A stretch of DNA of 64,000 nt, taken from Mesorhizobium sp. WSM3860 (GTDB taxonomy: Bacteria; Pseudomonadota; Alphaproteobacteria; Rhizobiales; Rhizobiaceae). Position numbers and translations under genes: made by a program. The DNA lies in the NCBI RefSeq assembly GCF_002294995.1, contig NZ_NSGF01000018.1, forward strand, positions 62,001 through 126,000. Direction: 5' to 3'. Position 1 is the stretch's first letter; each line of letters starts with the position of its first letter. The notes under the pieces were generated by a model. It had not been told where the DNA came from. It made no database searches and saw nothing but the letters and a program-made list of their open reading frames with translations. This document shows positions 15,896-23,841 of the stretch, in pieces.

Positions 15896-17007
15896 AGCGT
15901 GCTCTCCTGGCGTATTGATTGCCCCGACTGATAGTCTTTCCAGTCGACGCGGTTGATGACCGTCGGCCCGGCATAGTCGCCGACCAGGTTCTGTTTCCAG
16001 ACGAACCAGGCCAAGTTCATGCGGCTCGAGGCTTCGTTGCCGTCCCATCCGTCGCGATGCATCATCGGCAGGCGCCGCGTGAAGACGTGAATGCGCGCTG
16101 GCTTGCAGTCGTCCATGGCGTAGTTGCGGTCGGGATCGTCGAAGCCGCAGAGGAAATTCAGGTTGAGCAACAGCGCCATCTTCGGCGGCCGGTGCACGCG
16201 CAGCGCATGCGCGACGAAAGCGTTGAGCACGCCGCCGTAGGGCGGGTTGGTGGCGATATCGTCGCAGTCGTCGCCTGCCTCGCTGGTGAGGAAGTCCCGC
16301 ACGTCCTGCAAGACGCCATGGCGATCTGCGGTGCCATAGTCGATGAGGTCGGAAAGCACGACGTCATAGCCGGCTGCCTCCAGCATGCGCGATATCGCGC
16401 CGCGACCGCATGCCGGTTCCTTGATGCGAGGGCCGAAGGTCTCCAGCGCCAGGAGCGTGTGCATCGCTTCCGGACACGTCTCGTAGAGATTGTTGCCGCG
16501 CTCGGCCGCGCTCGCGGTGTCGGTGCCGATCGCCACGCGGAGGTTCGCCCGGCTCGGCTCGAGTCCTTCCGCGACACGCCCTGCTATCACCCGCTCCACG
16601 ATGCCAGGATCTCGGCGCTCGGCGTCCGCCAGCTTGCGCGCGTCGTGGATTTCCTTTCGAGTGAGCCCGGCTTCGGCTGCGGTGAAACCGTTCCCGTCTG
16701 GAACGGTTTTCGGCCTGCCGCCCTTCGACGCCTCGCCCTTCTCCTGGGCGGCAGTCCACTCGTTGGCGATCGTGATCTTGGCACGTGCCTCGATCAGCAG
16801 GGCGTCGCCCTGGAGCTTGCGCGCCTTGAAGATCAGGTGCTCGCCGGCATGGAAGCGCATCGCATAGCTGCCGGCGGCCTTCGCCTGGTCATACGCACCC
16901 GACGCCAGCATTCGCGCCGAAGCGACGTCGCCGTCGTCGAACAGTATCCGAGCTCGCTCGATCACCTGAGCGAGTCCGGAATCGTCGAAAGGAACAACCG
17001 CCTCCAT
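15892..17007 (-). CDS. phage DNA methyltransferase-like protein
   Basis: 371 residues. The N-terminal third is helical (ARKLQGDALLIEARAKITIANEW) with an Arg/Lys linker and KEIHDARKLADAE, recalling a ParB/KorB-type DNA-binding helical region. The C-terminal part carries a degenerate SAM motif (IKEPACGRGAISRML) near residue 195 and the catalytic TNPPYG near 250, the signature of N6-adenine or N4-cytosine methyltransferases. It probably modifies phage DNA. It lies in the leftward operon, 3 bp after the 17011-17346 gene. Confidence 0.7.
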   Translation of the reverse strand: MEAVVPFDDSGLAQVIERARILFDDGDVASARMLASGAYDQAKAAGSYAMRFHAGEHLIFKARKLQGDALLIEARAKITIANEWTAAQEKGEASKGGRPKTVPDGNGFTAAEAGLTRKEIHDARKLADAERRDPGIVERVIAGRVAEGLEPSRANLRVAIGTDTASAAERGNNLYETCPEAMHTLLALETFGPRIKEPACGRGAISRMLEAAGYDVVLSDLIDYGTADRHGVLQDVRDFLTSEAGDDCDDIATNPPYGGVLNAFVAHALRVHRPPKMALLLNLNFLCGFDDPDRNYAMDDCKPARIHVFTRRLPMMHRDGWDGNEASSRMNLAWFVWKQNLVGDYAGPTVINRVDWKDYQSGQSIRQESTL

Positions 17008-17010
17008 GGC

Positions 17011-17346
17011 CTATGCCATTTCAGACAGCTTGGCCCGGGCCGGATCGAGCACCTCGAGTGTCGTCCTGATCTGGTGGAGATCCGCGTCGGTTTCAGCGTG
17101 GCAGTTATCGCGCACCATTTTCGCGAGAGCGACGACGCGTTCAAACTCTGCCGTGGCGGCCGCCTTAACCCCTTCCAGCTCGGTTTCCTTGCGCCGCATC
17201 TGATCGACGAAGCGCTTGAGCGTTTTGCCGGTGTTGGCGATCATCGAGCGGACCGACGGCGGAGTGTCCTGCTCCAGCGTTTCGTCCAAAGCGGTCGACA
17301 ACTCCTCCTCACTCACGAGGGGCGTTTGCACTGCAGGCATGTCCAT
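17011..17346 (-). CDS. unknown phage protein, helical (111 residues)
   Basis: Acidic and mostly helical, with a coiled-coil-like centre (TLKRFVDQMRRKETELEGVKAAATAEFERVVALA, cited in part). No family recognised. Tightly packed in the leftward operon. Confidence 0.55.
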   Translation of the reverse strand: MDMPAVQTPLVSEEELSTALDETLEQDTPPSVRSMIANTGKTLKRFVDQMRRKETELEGVKAAATAEFERVVALAKMVRDNCHAETDADLHQIRTTLEVLDPARAKLSEMA

Positions 17347-17347
17347 T

Positions 17348-17440
17348 TCAGTTGATCCTCAGGTAGATGCGGCGACACGACACGCGCGGGATTGCGCGGC
17401 CGCGAAAACGGCGGATGAAACGGGAAAGGCGGGCGATCAT
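17348..17440 (-). CDS. possible 30-residue basic peptide
   Basis: MIARLSRFIRRFRGRAIPRV... is very basic and its ATG overlaps the TGA of the upstream gene (ATGA at 17437-17440). It exactly fills the space to the next gene. Coupling supports a real gene, its tiny size does not. Confidence 0.35.
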   Translation of the reverse strand: MIARLSRFIRRFRGRAIPRVSCRRIYLRIN

Positions 17441-17745
17441 TGCGCTTGCTCGCCGTATTGCTCGGCGACGAGGGCGCCGACGATCTCGTCGACATGGTCG
17501 TCGCTCCACCACTTGCCTTTCTTGGCGCCGATCACCTGGCCCTGCGCCGAGCGCGGTGTGCCATAGGCGAGACATTTGCCGAGCCCCACTCGACGGGCGT
17601 CAGGAAAGGCGATGATCAAGGCTTCTATGGCGACATGACGCGCCCGCATGCCGAGTTCGCCGGCGCACACCTGAAACGGATCCTCTCGGTGCGGCCGGCA
17701 GGCCATGACGATGGCGAGGGCGATCTGGTCGGCGGTCGGGAACAT
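17437..17745 (-). CDS. unknown phage protein (102 residues)
   Basis: Starts MFPTADQIALAIVMACRPHRED; the middle (RARHVAIEALIIAFPDARRVGLGKCLAYG) and end (KKGKWWSDDHVDEIVGALVA) look like two DNA-binding-type helical parts. A regulator is possible but unproven. It overlaps its upstream neighbour by one base (stop/start TGATG type). Confidence 0.5.
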   Translation of the reverse strand: MFPTADQIALAIVMACRPHREDPFQVCAGELGMRARHVAIEALIIAFPDARRVGLGKCLAYGTPRSAQGQVIGAKKGKWWSDDHVDEIVGALVAEQYGEQAQ

Positions 17746-18170
17746 CAGACGATCCCCGCCGCAAAGCGATCGGCCGCGTGCATGGCCTGACCTCTGAGCA
17801 TCTGCATCATCTCGGACTGCGACCAAACGGGGGACCTAAGGGCTGCGGCCTCGGCCAGGATCACACCGTGAAGAAGGTCGAGACTTGCCCGGTACCAGTG
17901 CTGGCCGAGGTGGCAGTTAGCCAGAATGCGTTCTGCGCCCAGAACCATGGTTCGGGCCACGGCGAGCCCTGGCGTCCAGACGACGTGCGCGAAATGAAGC
18001 CTCTCCCACCGGCCGGGCTGGAGTTGCGGGAGATGCGCCTCGATGTTTTCTGCCGTCGCGAGCCGGAAGACGCCCGGGTCAGCCTCGAAGCCGACGGCGC
18101 AGATCGCGGCATGGCCGGCGTTCTTGCGCCGATCGACCAGGTTCCGCGGCATCGCGATGTCAACCGGCAT
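17745..18170 (-). CDS. unknown phage protein (141 residues)
   Basis: MPVDIAMPRNLVDRRKNAGH... with HFAHVVWTPGLAVARTMVLGAERILANCHLG. No domain recognised. It overlaps the upstream gene by 11 bp and couples to the downstream ATG. Confidence 0.5.
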   Translation of the reverse strand: MPVDIAMPRNLVDRRKNAGHAAICAVGFEADPGVFRLATAENIEAHLPQLQPGRWERLHFAHVVWTPGLAVARTMVLGAERILANCHLGQHWYRASLDLLHGVILAEAAALRSPVWSQSEMMQMLRGQAMHAADRFAAGIV

Positions 18171-18864
18171 TGTTTTCCTGCTCCTCGCGCCGGCGACGTT
18201 TTTCCTCGCGCTTGCGTTCCCTTCGAAGCTGGTCGATCTCCCGAACGGTCTTGCGCCGGAAACTGCGGCTGGTGCGAACCAGGCCGAACTCCTTTTCGAT
18301 GCCGACTAGGATTTGGCCCAGGACTCGGCTCTTGACGTCGTGCAGCGCCTGCCGCGACATGACCTCGACGCGGTGCCGGTCCCAGACGCGCGTGCAGAAC
18401 TCGACACCGTGGCCGCCGGCATGCGCCAGGAACGTGCGCTTGTAGCGCTGCGCATCCTGCCCTTGCCGCCCTGCCCGCACGAAGCGGAGTAGGTCCATGA
18501 TGTCGACCATGCGATCGGCGGCCGACTGGTGAACCACGATGCGAACTTCCGTGGTGTCATACTGTGGCATCCCGTCGGCCATGCGCGACAGCTCGCGCAC
18601 AAAGGCTTGATGCTCGGTATCTCGGGACGAGGGCATGGCCGATCCGACCTTGGAGACCATGCGGCGTTCGACGTCGGGCATGTTTCGGGCCGTGTCGACC
18701 GCATCGGCGAACAGCAGCCAGAGCAGGCCGCGTGGTGTGGGCAGGCCGCGCTTGTTCTTGGTGAAGAAGATGTCCTCGGCATGCCGCATGTGCTCGATGA
18801 AGCGGTCGATCCGTTTCTCCAGCTCGGCGGTCGTATCGAGGAAAAGGCGCTTCATTTTCATCAT
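18160..18864 (-). CDS. unknown phage protein (234 residues)
   Basis: The start is placed at ATG 18864 because it overlaps the TGA of the HTH gene (ATGA at 18861-18864). A frame 29 codons longer exists, starting at 18951, but its extra part would span an operator. Contains RIDRFIEHMRHAEDIFFTKNKRGLPTPRG and a very basic C-terminus (RRERKREEKRRRREEQE, cited in parts), so nucleic-acid binding is plausible. No family recognised. Confidence 0.55.
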   Translation of the reverse strand: MMKMKRLFLDTTAELEKRIDRFIEHMRHAEDIFFTKNKRGLPTPRGLLWLLFADAVDTARNMPDVERRMVSKVGSAMPSSRDTEHQAFVRELSRMADGMPQYDTTEVRIVVHQSAADRMVDIMDLLRFVRAGRQGQDAQRYKRTFLAHAGGHGVEFCTRVWDRHRVEVMSRQALHDVKSRVLGQILVGIEKEFGLVRTSRSFRRKTVREIDQLRRERKREEKRRRREEQENNAG

Positions 18865-19763
18865 GCACGATCCGCCGAAGCAGTATCCGTTCCGGTTCCA
18901 GATGTTGCCATTTTGGTTACAGTTTGGGCAAGCAAAAGATCGCTCGGCCACCGTGTTTTACGCAGGATGCGACGACACTTAATCGTGCTTTGCACGCCCG
19001 GCTCACCATAGTGGCGGCGGATCGAGCCCAGCCATGCGCCCCACTCGGGCCGCTCGGGCGTGATCACGAAATCCCCGTCCTTGTCGATGGGTGGCGCGCC
19101 ATGGAACTCGAGGAAGAGCTGCTTTTTCAGGAAGGGGATCATCAGAGGCTTTTCCTTCCGAAGGATCATGGTCGTTCGATAGGTCTCCGCCGTCGCAATC
19201 GCCAGCGCCTTGCCGTCAGCTTCAAGGCTTGCGAACGTCTTCGCAGCCGCTTCCCGGCTGTCCGGTCGCATCTTCTCTGGCCATGAGGACCACAGCATAT
19301 CGAAATCCCCTCCGCCCGGCGCGTCAGCGCGCCCTGGAGGTTCTCTTACTGGTTCCCTTACAGGGTTAGTGTCCGGATTCCGGACTCGGCTATAGGCATT
19401 TTCCGGACACGGCCCGCCCTCTTTTCCGGACTCGGCCCCGTGTCCAGATTCCGGACTCGGCTCCACCACATCTTGTGCCGTGCCGAAATCGGCCTCGAAC
19501 GCGAACCGATAGCGCGTGTTCTCCTGCTGTTTGGTGCGGGGATTGATATGCTGCTCCCGGCGAATTAGGCCGGTCAGCTCCAGGATCTTGAGATGCTCAT
19601 TGAGCGCAGAGCGCGACATCTCGCAGTCATAGGCGAGCTTGTCTTGGGACGGGAAGCAGCCAAGGTCGGGGTTGTGGCGGTCGCAGAGATGCCAGAGGAC
19701 GATGCGTGTGGCAGGTTTGAGCCCGCGCTGGGTTATGGCCCAATTCGTGGCGGCATGGCTCAT
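18861..19763 (-). CDS. helix-turn-helix protein, probable phage replication protein
   Basis: 300 residues. Residues 1-75 form a winged HTH of the HTH_36 type (LKPATRIVLWHLCDRHN, FPSQDKLAYDCEMSRSALNEHL, LGLIRRE-like wing). A polar linker is followed by a helical domain (WSSWPEKMRPDSREAAAKTF, PLMIPFLKKQLFLEFHGAP). This layout is typical of phage replication initiators and DnaC-helper-type proteins. It opens the replication part of the leftward operon. A repressor operator lies within its last 20 codons. Confidence 0.65.
   Translation of the reverse strand: MSHAATNWAITQRGLKPATRIVLWHLCDRHNPDLGCFPSQDKLAYDCEMSRSALNEHLKILELTGLIRREQHINPRTKQQENTRYRFAFEADFGTAQDVVEPSPESGHGAESGKEGGPCPENAYSRVRNPDTNPVREPVREPPGRADAPGGGDFDMLWSSWPEKMRPDSREAAAKTFASLEADGKALAIATAETYRTTMILRKEKPLMIPFLKKQLFLEFHGAPPIDKDGDFVITPERPEWGAWLGSIRRHYGEPGVQSTIKCRRILRKTRWPSDLLLAQTVTKMATSGTGTDTASADRA
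18903..18921. promoter_or_regulatory. CI-type operator inside a coding region
   Basis: TGTTGCC-ATTTT-GGTTACA, one mismatch pair from perfect symmetry. It lies in the 3' end of the HTH gene, 39 bp before the next ATG, within the leftward operon. No convincing promoter surrounds it, so bound repressor could act as a roadblock to elongation. Confidence 0.55.
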
Positions 19764-20062
19764 GCTGGCAGTGCCTCAACTGCCGCGACCGCGGCTTCGA
19801 CCGGGCAACTATACCACTCGCCAGACAGGCGCCATTTGGCCAGGGCAATGTGGGTGAGCCGCTCAGCGTCGTCATGGTCTGCGAAGTGCCGCTGGAACAC
19901 CACCACCGCTTTGATGGCCTTGTTGCGATTGACGGCCTTGCAGCGGCGGGTCGGATCGGTCGACATCCCGATTTTGACCCCGCCGTGCTCAGCCGTCATC
20001 ACATACACGAAGCCCGGATCCTCGCGGACCGGTCTCGGGCCATGCTTACGAATTATCGTCAT
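19760..20062 (-). CDS. GIY-YIG / T5orf172-type nuclease-like protein
   Basis: 100 residues. GFVYVMTAEHGGVKIGMSTD matches the GIY-YIG-related T5orf172 fold (strand with YV, strand with KIG, then helix with DPTRRCKAV), and ALAKWRLSGEWYSC is the usual C-terminal part. Such proteins are probable DNA endonucleases common in phages. It overlaps the start of the HTH gene (ATGA), and looks like an early gene of the leftward operon. Confidence 0.7.
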   Translation of the reverse strand: MTIIRKHGPRPVREDPGFVYVMTAEHGGVKIGMSTDPTRRCKAVNRNKAIKAVVVFQRHFADHDDAERLTHIALAKWRLSGEWYSCPVEAAVAAVEALPA

Positions 20063-20139
20063 GTCGCTCTCTCAATTGCGAGGAGCGGCAATCCTACAAG
20101 CTACAAATGGTATTGCCGTTCAATGCGGTAGTTCATTGC

Positions 20140-20349
20140 CTATCCAATCGACGCCAACACCGCCGACAGGATTTGCTTAGTCATACTGGGGCCGATGTTT
20201 TCCCCAAGGTATGCTGCCGCTGCCACAAGATGCACCGTAGCAGCTCGCTCGGCCGCAGATGAGCCGATGTTTCTTGCTGTTTGGCAGAACTCGGCCATCA
20301 CTTTCTTTACTTCACTGTTTACCACCTGCCCGCCGTCGCTCTGCTTCAT
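20140..20349 (-). CDS. unknown small phage protein (69 residues)
   Basis: MKQSDGGQVVNSEVKKVMAEF... with an Ala-rich helical end. The chosen ATG has GAGGAG 11 bases ahead; a start at 20388 lacks a ribosome site. The start lies 20 bp from a perfect palindrome that may control it. No domain recognised. Confidence 0.5.
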   Translation of the reverse strand: MKQSDGGQVVNSEVKKVMAEFCQTARNIGSSAAERAATVHLVAAAAYLGENIGPSMTKQILSAVLASIG

Positions 20350-20368
20350 TTTTATTAAATCTCCTCGG

Positions 20369-20389
20369 AATGTTTCAGCTCGAAACATT
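20369..20389. promoter_or_regulatory. second-type palindrome upstream of the 69-residue gene
   Basis: Perfect 8-bp arms AATGTTTC (20369-20376) and GAAACATT (20382-20389) around AGCTC. The sequence differs from the CI-type operator. It could be the target of another regulator, such as the small XRE protein at 20965-21201. Confidence 0.45.
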
Positions 20390-20444
20390 ACGTGCGGACA
20401 TAAGGCTGAACTAATGGATGGAGGAAATCACACCTCCGTCAAAA

Positions 20445-20735
20445 TCAGCCTGTGTTCGAAGCTTTCGCGATGACGGCTACAGGATCGTTAACTGGCTCAA
20501 CGTCGGAACCGGTCTTTTGGCACAAACGGTTGTAACGGCCGAGGAGGTCGAAGATGGCTTTGCCGTTCCAGTTGGAAGCCGTGCCATACCAAGCCTCCCT
20601 CACCCGCCAGTGGCCGCGCGGGTAGCCTAGCGCGTCACAAGCGGCGTTGATCTGGGCTTTGATGCCCATGCCTGGCTTGATAGTTCCGGCGGCTTTGAAC
20701 ACCACCTGTTGTAGCTCTGCAGCGATGTCCTGCAT
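20445..20735 (-). CDS. unknown phage protein (96 residues)
   Basis: MQDIAAELQQVVFKAAGTIKPG..., then INAACDALGYPRGHWRVREAWYG, which reads like a small DNA-binding helical fold (ACDALGYPRGHWRVRE). GAGGAA precedes the ATG by five bases. No named family. 230 bp of apparently non-coding DNA separates it from the Cro-like gene. Confidence 0.55.
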   Translation of the reverse strand: MQDIAAELQQVVFKAAGTIKPGMGIKAQINAACDALGYPRGHWRVREAWYGTASNWNGKAIFDLLGRYNRLCQKTGSDVEPVNDPVAVIAKASNTG

Positions 20736-20964
20736 CGATTCCTCACAAAAAACAGGAGAAGGAACGACGACCCATCGGGATTCTCGGATGCCTTGTCGGA
20801 CACATCCAACAATTTTCCCGCCATCATCGCTACAACCGCAAAGGGAAAGCCGATGGCCCATGACGATGATTGCTGGAAACCGCTTGGAGTTGCGGCCTGG
20901 GAAGTTGTTGAACGCGCCGACCAATTTCGGACGGAACGAGGAACCGTGTTGATCGTATCTCGGG

Positions 20965-21201
20965 TCAAGCCGGAGCCCGGCGCCGTGCAACGACATCTGC
21001 CGCCTCCTTGCCCAACCAGTGGTTTGCGTTCACCTCACCGTCGGACATAACGACGATGCGGTCGAGATATGGTTGCCTGGGCATCCGGCCGGCCTCGTAC
21101 CGATCGACTGTCAGCCGCGTACAATCGATCATCCGGCCCACGTCGGCAGCGCTCAGATTGCGGTCCAAACGCCATTTCGTCAGTTGATGCAGGTTATCCA
21201 T
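20965..21201 (-). CDS. Cro-like XRE helix-turn-helix regulator
   Basis: 78 residues. LTKWRLDRNLSAADVGRMID and CTRLTVDRYEAGRMPRQPYL form a complete XRE HTH with no further domain, as in phage Cro proteins. It is transcribed away from the CI-like gene, with operators in the 93 bp between them, the classical layout of a lysis-lysogeny switch. It would start the leftward operon and repress the CI gene. Confidence 0.7.
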   Translation of the reverse strand: MDNLHQLTKWRLDRNLSAADVGRMIDCTRLTVDRYEAGRMPRQPYLDRIVVMSDGEVNANHWLGKEAADVVARRRAPA

Positions 21202-21211
21202 GGCTGGGTTT

Positions 21212-21230
21212 TGTCACCAATTTGGTTACA
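21212..21230. promoter_or_regulatory. switch operator 1
   Basis: TGTCACC-AATTT-GGTTACA, 11 bp upstream of the Cro-like start. One arm is consensus, the other has one change. Confidence 0.65.
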
Positions 21231-21240
21231 CGTCAAGGTT

Positions 21241-21259
21241 TGTAACCAAACTGGCACAG
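21241..21259. promoter_or_regulatory. switch operator 2 (degenerate)
   Basis: TGTAACC-AAACT-GGCACAG: one perfect arm, one poor arm. Its centre is 29 bp from that of switch operator 1. Confidence 0.45.
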
Positions 21260-21294
21260 TTTCGCACGAATTCGTTTTGAGCTACCGCATTGAT

Positions 21295-21900
21295 ATGGCG
21301 AATGGAATTAAGCACTTCCGCGAAAAGGCTGGGATCAGCAAGGCCGAGCTGGCGCGTCGCGTTGGCACCACAAGGCCGCAGATGGGCCGTTTGGAAGAAG
21401 AGGACGGCCCCAATGGACGCAAGCTCACCTTGAAGTGGGCAGAGCGAATCGCGCCGCACCTGAACGTGAGGCCGGAAGAGCTTATGTTTCCAGAGCTTGC
21501 GGAGGTGGACGTAAGCAAATTCAGCCACGTATTCGAGATCTCCGCCGGGAAGAGCCGCCCGGCAGCGCCAGGACTGGTGATCGATCCAGAGTTTTTGACG
21601 CGGATGCTGCCGAACTCGGAGGGCCACAACCTTCGGTTCATGATGGTCGACGCGTACCAGGCCAATGGCATTGTTGCCAAAGGGGATGCGCTTGTGATCG
21701 ATCTGGACGACAACATCCCCAATCGGCCGGGCCTCTTCGCCCTGGAGATCGCAGGCGCGGTGCAATGGCGCTACCTTTCGCCCACGACGACAGGCGCCGT
21801 TCAGGTCCACAGCGACAACCCCGCGGCGACCAACGAAACCGTGCAGCCGACGGACTTGAAGGTCATTGGCCGCGCTCGGCTCAGGATTTCCACACTCTGA
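21295..21900 (+). CDS. CI-like phage repressor with a catalytically degenerate S24 domain
   Basis: 201 residues. Residues 3-60 are an XRE HTH (FREKAGISKAELARRVGTTR). Residues 95-200 follow the S24/LexA C-terminal fold (VIDLDD, RPGLFALEI, VQVHSDNP, IGRARL). The usual D-S-M catalytic site reads D119-A-Y, and the lysine expected in the later strand is Trp/Arg (VQWRY). It should dimerise and bind the dispersed palindromes, but should not cleave itself. An Ala-Gly pair (84-85) sits where cleavage would normally occur. ATG 21295 is preferred by domain start; the ribosome site is weak. Confidence 0.75.
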   Translation: MANGIKHFREKAGISKAELARRVGTTRPQMGRLEEEDGPNGRKLTLKWAERIAPHLNVRPEELMFPELAEVDVSKFSHVFEISAGKSRPAAPGLVIDPEFLTRMLPNSEGHNLRFMMVDAYQANGIVAKGDALVIDLDDNIPNRPGLFALEIAGAVQWRYLSPTTTGAVQVHSDNPAATNETVQPTDLKVIGRARLRISTL

Positions 21901-21921
21901 TCTGCTTTTTTTTGCCCGAGG

Positions 21922-21940
21922 TGTAACCATTTCGGAAACG
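21922..21940. promoter_or_regulatory. CI-type operator downstream of the repressor gene
   Basis: TGTAACC-ATTTC-GGAAACG: perfect left arm, two changes in the right. It lies 22 bp after the repressor stop. Confidence 0.5.
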
Positions 21941-21951
21941 CCCCTTGCAAA

Positions 21952-21970
21952 ACGTACCAAATCGGTTACG
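21952..21970. promoter_or_regulatory. CI-type operator, paired with the previous one
   Basis: ACGTACC-AAATC-GGTTACG. Its centre is 30 bp from the preceding operator, close to the spacing at the switch, which would allow cooperative binding. Confidence 0.5.
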
Positions 21971-22178
21971 ATCCTGATCACGCAGAAGGATCGCTAGACC
22001 GATGGCCCAGTTGCCCCTGGTTGTATTTTCCCATCACGCCTCGCGGTCATGTGTTGAGTATCTGCGTGCCCCCGGCCGGGCTGGTGTGACCCCCCGCACC
22101 ATTCGCCCGCACCAGCTCGGCCGGGTTCTCCCGATCTAAGCAGCACTGCACCCCGCGACCGCTTTGTCGCGCCCATTG

Positions 22179-22197
22179 TGTTGCCAAAATGGTTTCA
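22179..22197 (+). promoter_or_regulatory. CI-type operator of the recombination operon
   Basis: TGTTGCC-AAAAT-GGTTTCA, 27 bp before the ATG at 22224. It is placed to repress the whole rightward operon to 27.6 kb. Confidence 0.55.
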
Positions 22198-22223
22198 CGT
22201 GTAACACAAAAGGATACACACGG

Positions 22224-23345
22224 ATGACGGCGGACCAATACGCATGGTGGCGTCAGGCATTGAAACTGGCAGGCGGATATCGCGAGCTGACCCACGATCA
22301 GCTGCTTCTGCTCGCCCCTTCGGCCGACAGCCCGGAGTCAGGATTTTTCAGGAACCGTCCGTTCAAGGATGCGCCCCTGATTCCCGTTGCCATCTGGCGC
22401 GACGCGGCGGGCAGTGTCATCTGCCTCCAGGGCGGCAAGGAAGCGGAGGCCGACAAGGTCTGGAACTATGCTTGCCGCAACCCGATCACCGAAGCGCTCT
22501 ATCATTCCGTGCTGGCCGGCGAGCCTTGGCCAGATGACCCGCCGCCGGTTTCCAAGGAGCACAACCTCCCGGCCAAGACAGGCGACCTGCACAAAGACCT
22601 GACCCTGGAACTGGCGGCCGAGAAGGAAACGGTCGAGGGCTTCCTGAAAAAGCCGATCAGCACCCAAGAGCAGGCCGATCAGGCGGGCGTCTGGGCAAAG
22701 CGGCTCTCCGGCATCGCCAACAAGGCGGACGAACAATTCAACGTCGAGAAGCGCCCTTGGCTCGATGGCGGCAACGCCGTCGATGACAAATGGCGCGATC
22801 TGCGCACCGATGCCAAGGACCTCGCCAAGAAGCTGAAAAAGCATGGTGAGGCGTGGCTGAAAGAACTGGACCGCCTGGAGCAGGAGCGCCAGCGCAAGGC
22901 TCGCGAGGACGCAGATCGCATTCGGCGCGAGGCAGAGGCGGCTGAGCAGCGGGCGGCCGACGTCGCGCGCGCGGCCGAGGAGGAGAAGGCCCTGCGCGAA
23001 GCCGACACTTCACCCGGCCTCGCATCTTCGTTCGCACAGGAGAGCGAGCAGGAGGCCCGGCGGCTCGAAGCCGAGGCCGAGGCCAAGCGGCTGAACGATC
23101 GCGCAGCGGAAGCTGCGCGCGAGGCTCAGGCCCGTCCGGTCTTCGCCGGCAGGACCGGCGCCAAGGTGTCCCTGCACACCTATTGGGTCGCGAACATCAC
23201 CGATTACGCCGCCCTGGTCATGTCCCTGAAAGACGAGCCGGAGGTGCGGGAGGCGGTCGAGAAGATCGCCGGCCGCATCGCGCGCAACAAGGACGCCACC
23301 CTGCCAGCTGGCATGGAGCGGGTTCCAGACAAGAGGGCAGCATGA
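22224..23345 (+). CDS. coiled-coil phage protein at the head of the recombination operon
   Basis: 373 residues. The N-terminal 90 residues are globular (MTADQYAWWRQALKLAGGY). A long Glu/Arg/Ala coiled coil covers about 175-310. The C-terminus (KVSLHTYWVANITDYAALV, then a short helical end) recurs in phage proteins encoded beside recombination functions. Function unknown; a partner of the RecT-like protein is inferred from position only. AAAGGA precedes the ATG, and an operator lies 27 bp upstream. Confidence 0.6.
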   Translation: MTADQYAWWRQALKLAGGYRELTHDQLLLLAPSADSPESGFFRNRPFKDAPLIPVAIWRDAAGSVICLQGGKEAEADKVWNYACRNPITEALYHSVLAGEPWPDDPPPVSKEHNLPAKTGDLHKDLTLELAAEKETVEGFLKKPISTQEQADQAGVWAKRLSGIANKADEQFNVEKRPWLDGGNAVDDKWRDLRTDAKDLAKKLKKHGEAWLKELDRLEQERQRKAREDADRIRREAEAAEQRAADVARAAEEEKALREADTSPGLASSFAQESEQEARRLEAEAEAKRLNDRAAEAAREAQARPVFAGRTGAKVSLHTYWVANITDYAALVMSLKDEPEVREAVEKIAGRIARNKDATLPAGMERVPDKRAA

Positions 23346-23653
23346 CCGACCAGAAGATCGTCGCCGTGAAATTCGGCGAGAGCGACAAAACCTACGACTA
23401 TTTCGCCGGCGCCTTCGACGTGGCTGTCGGCTCCCGCGTCATGGTGCCTGTTCGCGGTCGCGAGACGTCCGTCACGGTCGCGGAGATCAAGGATCATTCC
23501 GACGCCGCCAAGACAGCCATCCTCGCAATCGACGTGCGCACCGACGAGCAGCGCGCCGCCAAGCATCCTAACGGCCGGCACCAGTGGTCGCCCGACGGCA
23601 CGCTGCTAGACGAGAACGGCAACCGGTCGATTTTCGACGACGTGGACAAATAG
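23342..23653 (+). CDS. unknown phage protein (103 residues)
   Basis: Begins MTDQKIVAVKFGESDKTYDYF; the strand-rich centre (GSRVMVPVRGRETSVTVAEI) looks like an SH3-type small barrel and the end includes HPNGRHQWSPDG. No named family. The ATG overlaps the upstream stop (ATGA). Confidence 0.55.
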   Translation: MTDQKIVAVKFGESDKTYDYFAGAFDVAVGSRVMVPVRGRETSVTVAEIKDHSDAAKTAILAIDVRTDEQRAAKHPNGRHQWSPDGTLLDENGNRSIFDDVDK

Positions 23654-23655
23654 CC

Positions 23656-23841
23656 ATGAGCTTGGTCCGCGTTGCCATCGTCATTTTCTGGCTTCCCGTG
23701 ATGATCAGCGCCGCTTGCAGACGGCTCTTCCGCGAAGTCCCCGCCGCCTTCTGGTTCGCCTGGAACGACATGCGCATCGAGCAGGACGAGATGCGCCGGA
23801 CGTGGCGCGCCAACAGCTTCAACCCCGAGGATTGGAAATGA
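23656..23841 (+). CDS. small membrane protein (61 residues)
   Basis: One N-terminal hydrophobic helix (VRVAIVIFWLPVMISAAC) followed by a polar, Trp-rich tail. It overlaps the RecT-like start by four bases. Function unknown. Confidence 0.5.
   Translation: MSLVRVAIVIFWLPVMISAACRRLFREVPAAFWFAWNDMRIEQDEMRRTWRANSFNPEDWK

Noticed and set aside
20793..21050. Plus-strand gene between the 96-residue protein and the Cro-like gene
   Set aside because: A fair-looking frame (from 20793 or 20853), but it runs antisense through the Cro-like HTH and matches nothing known.
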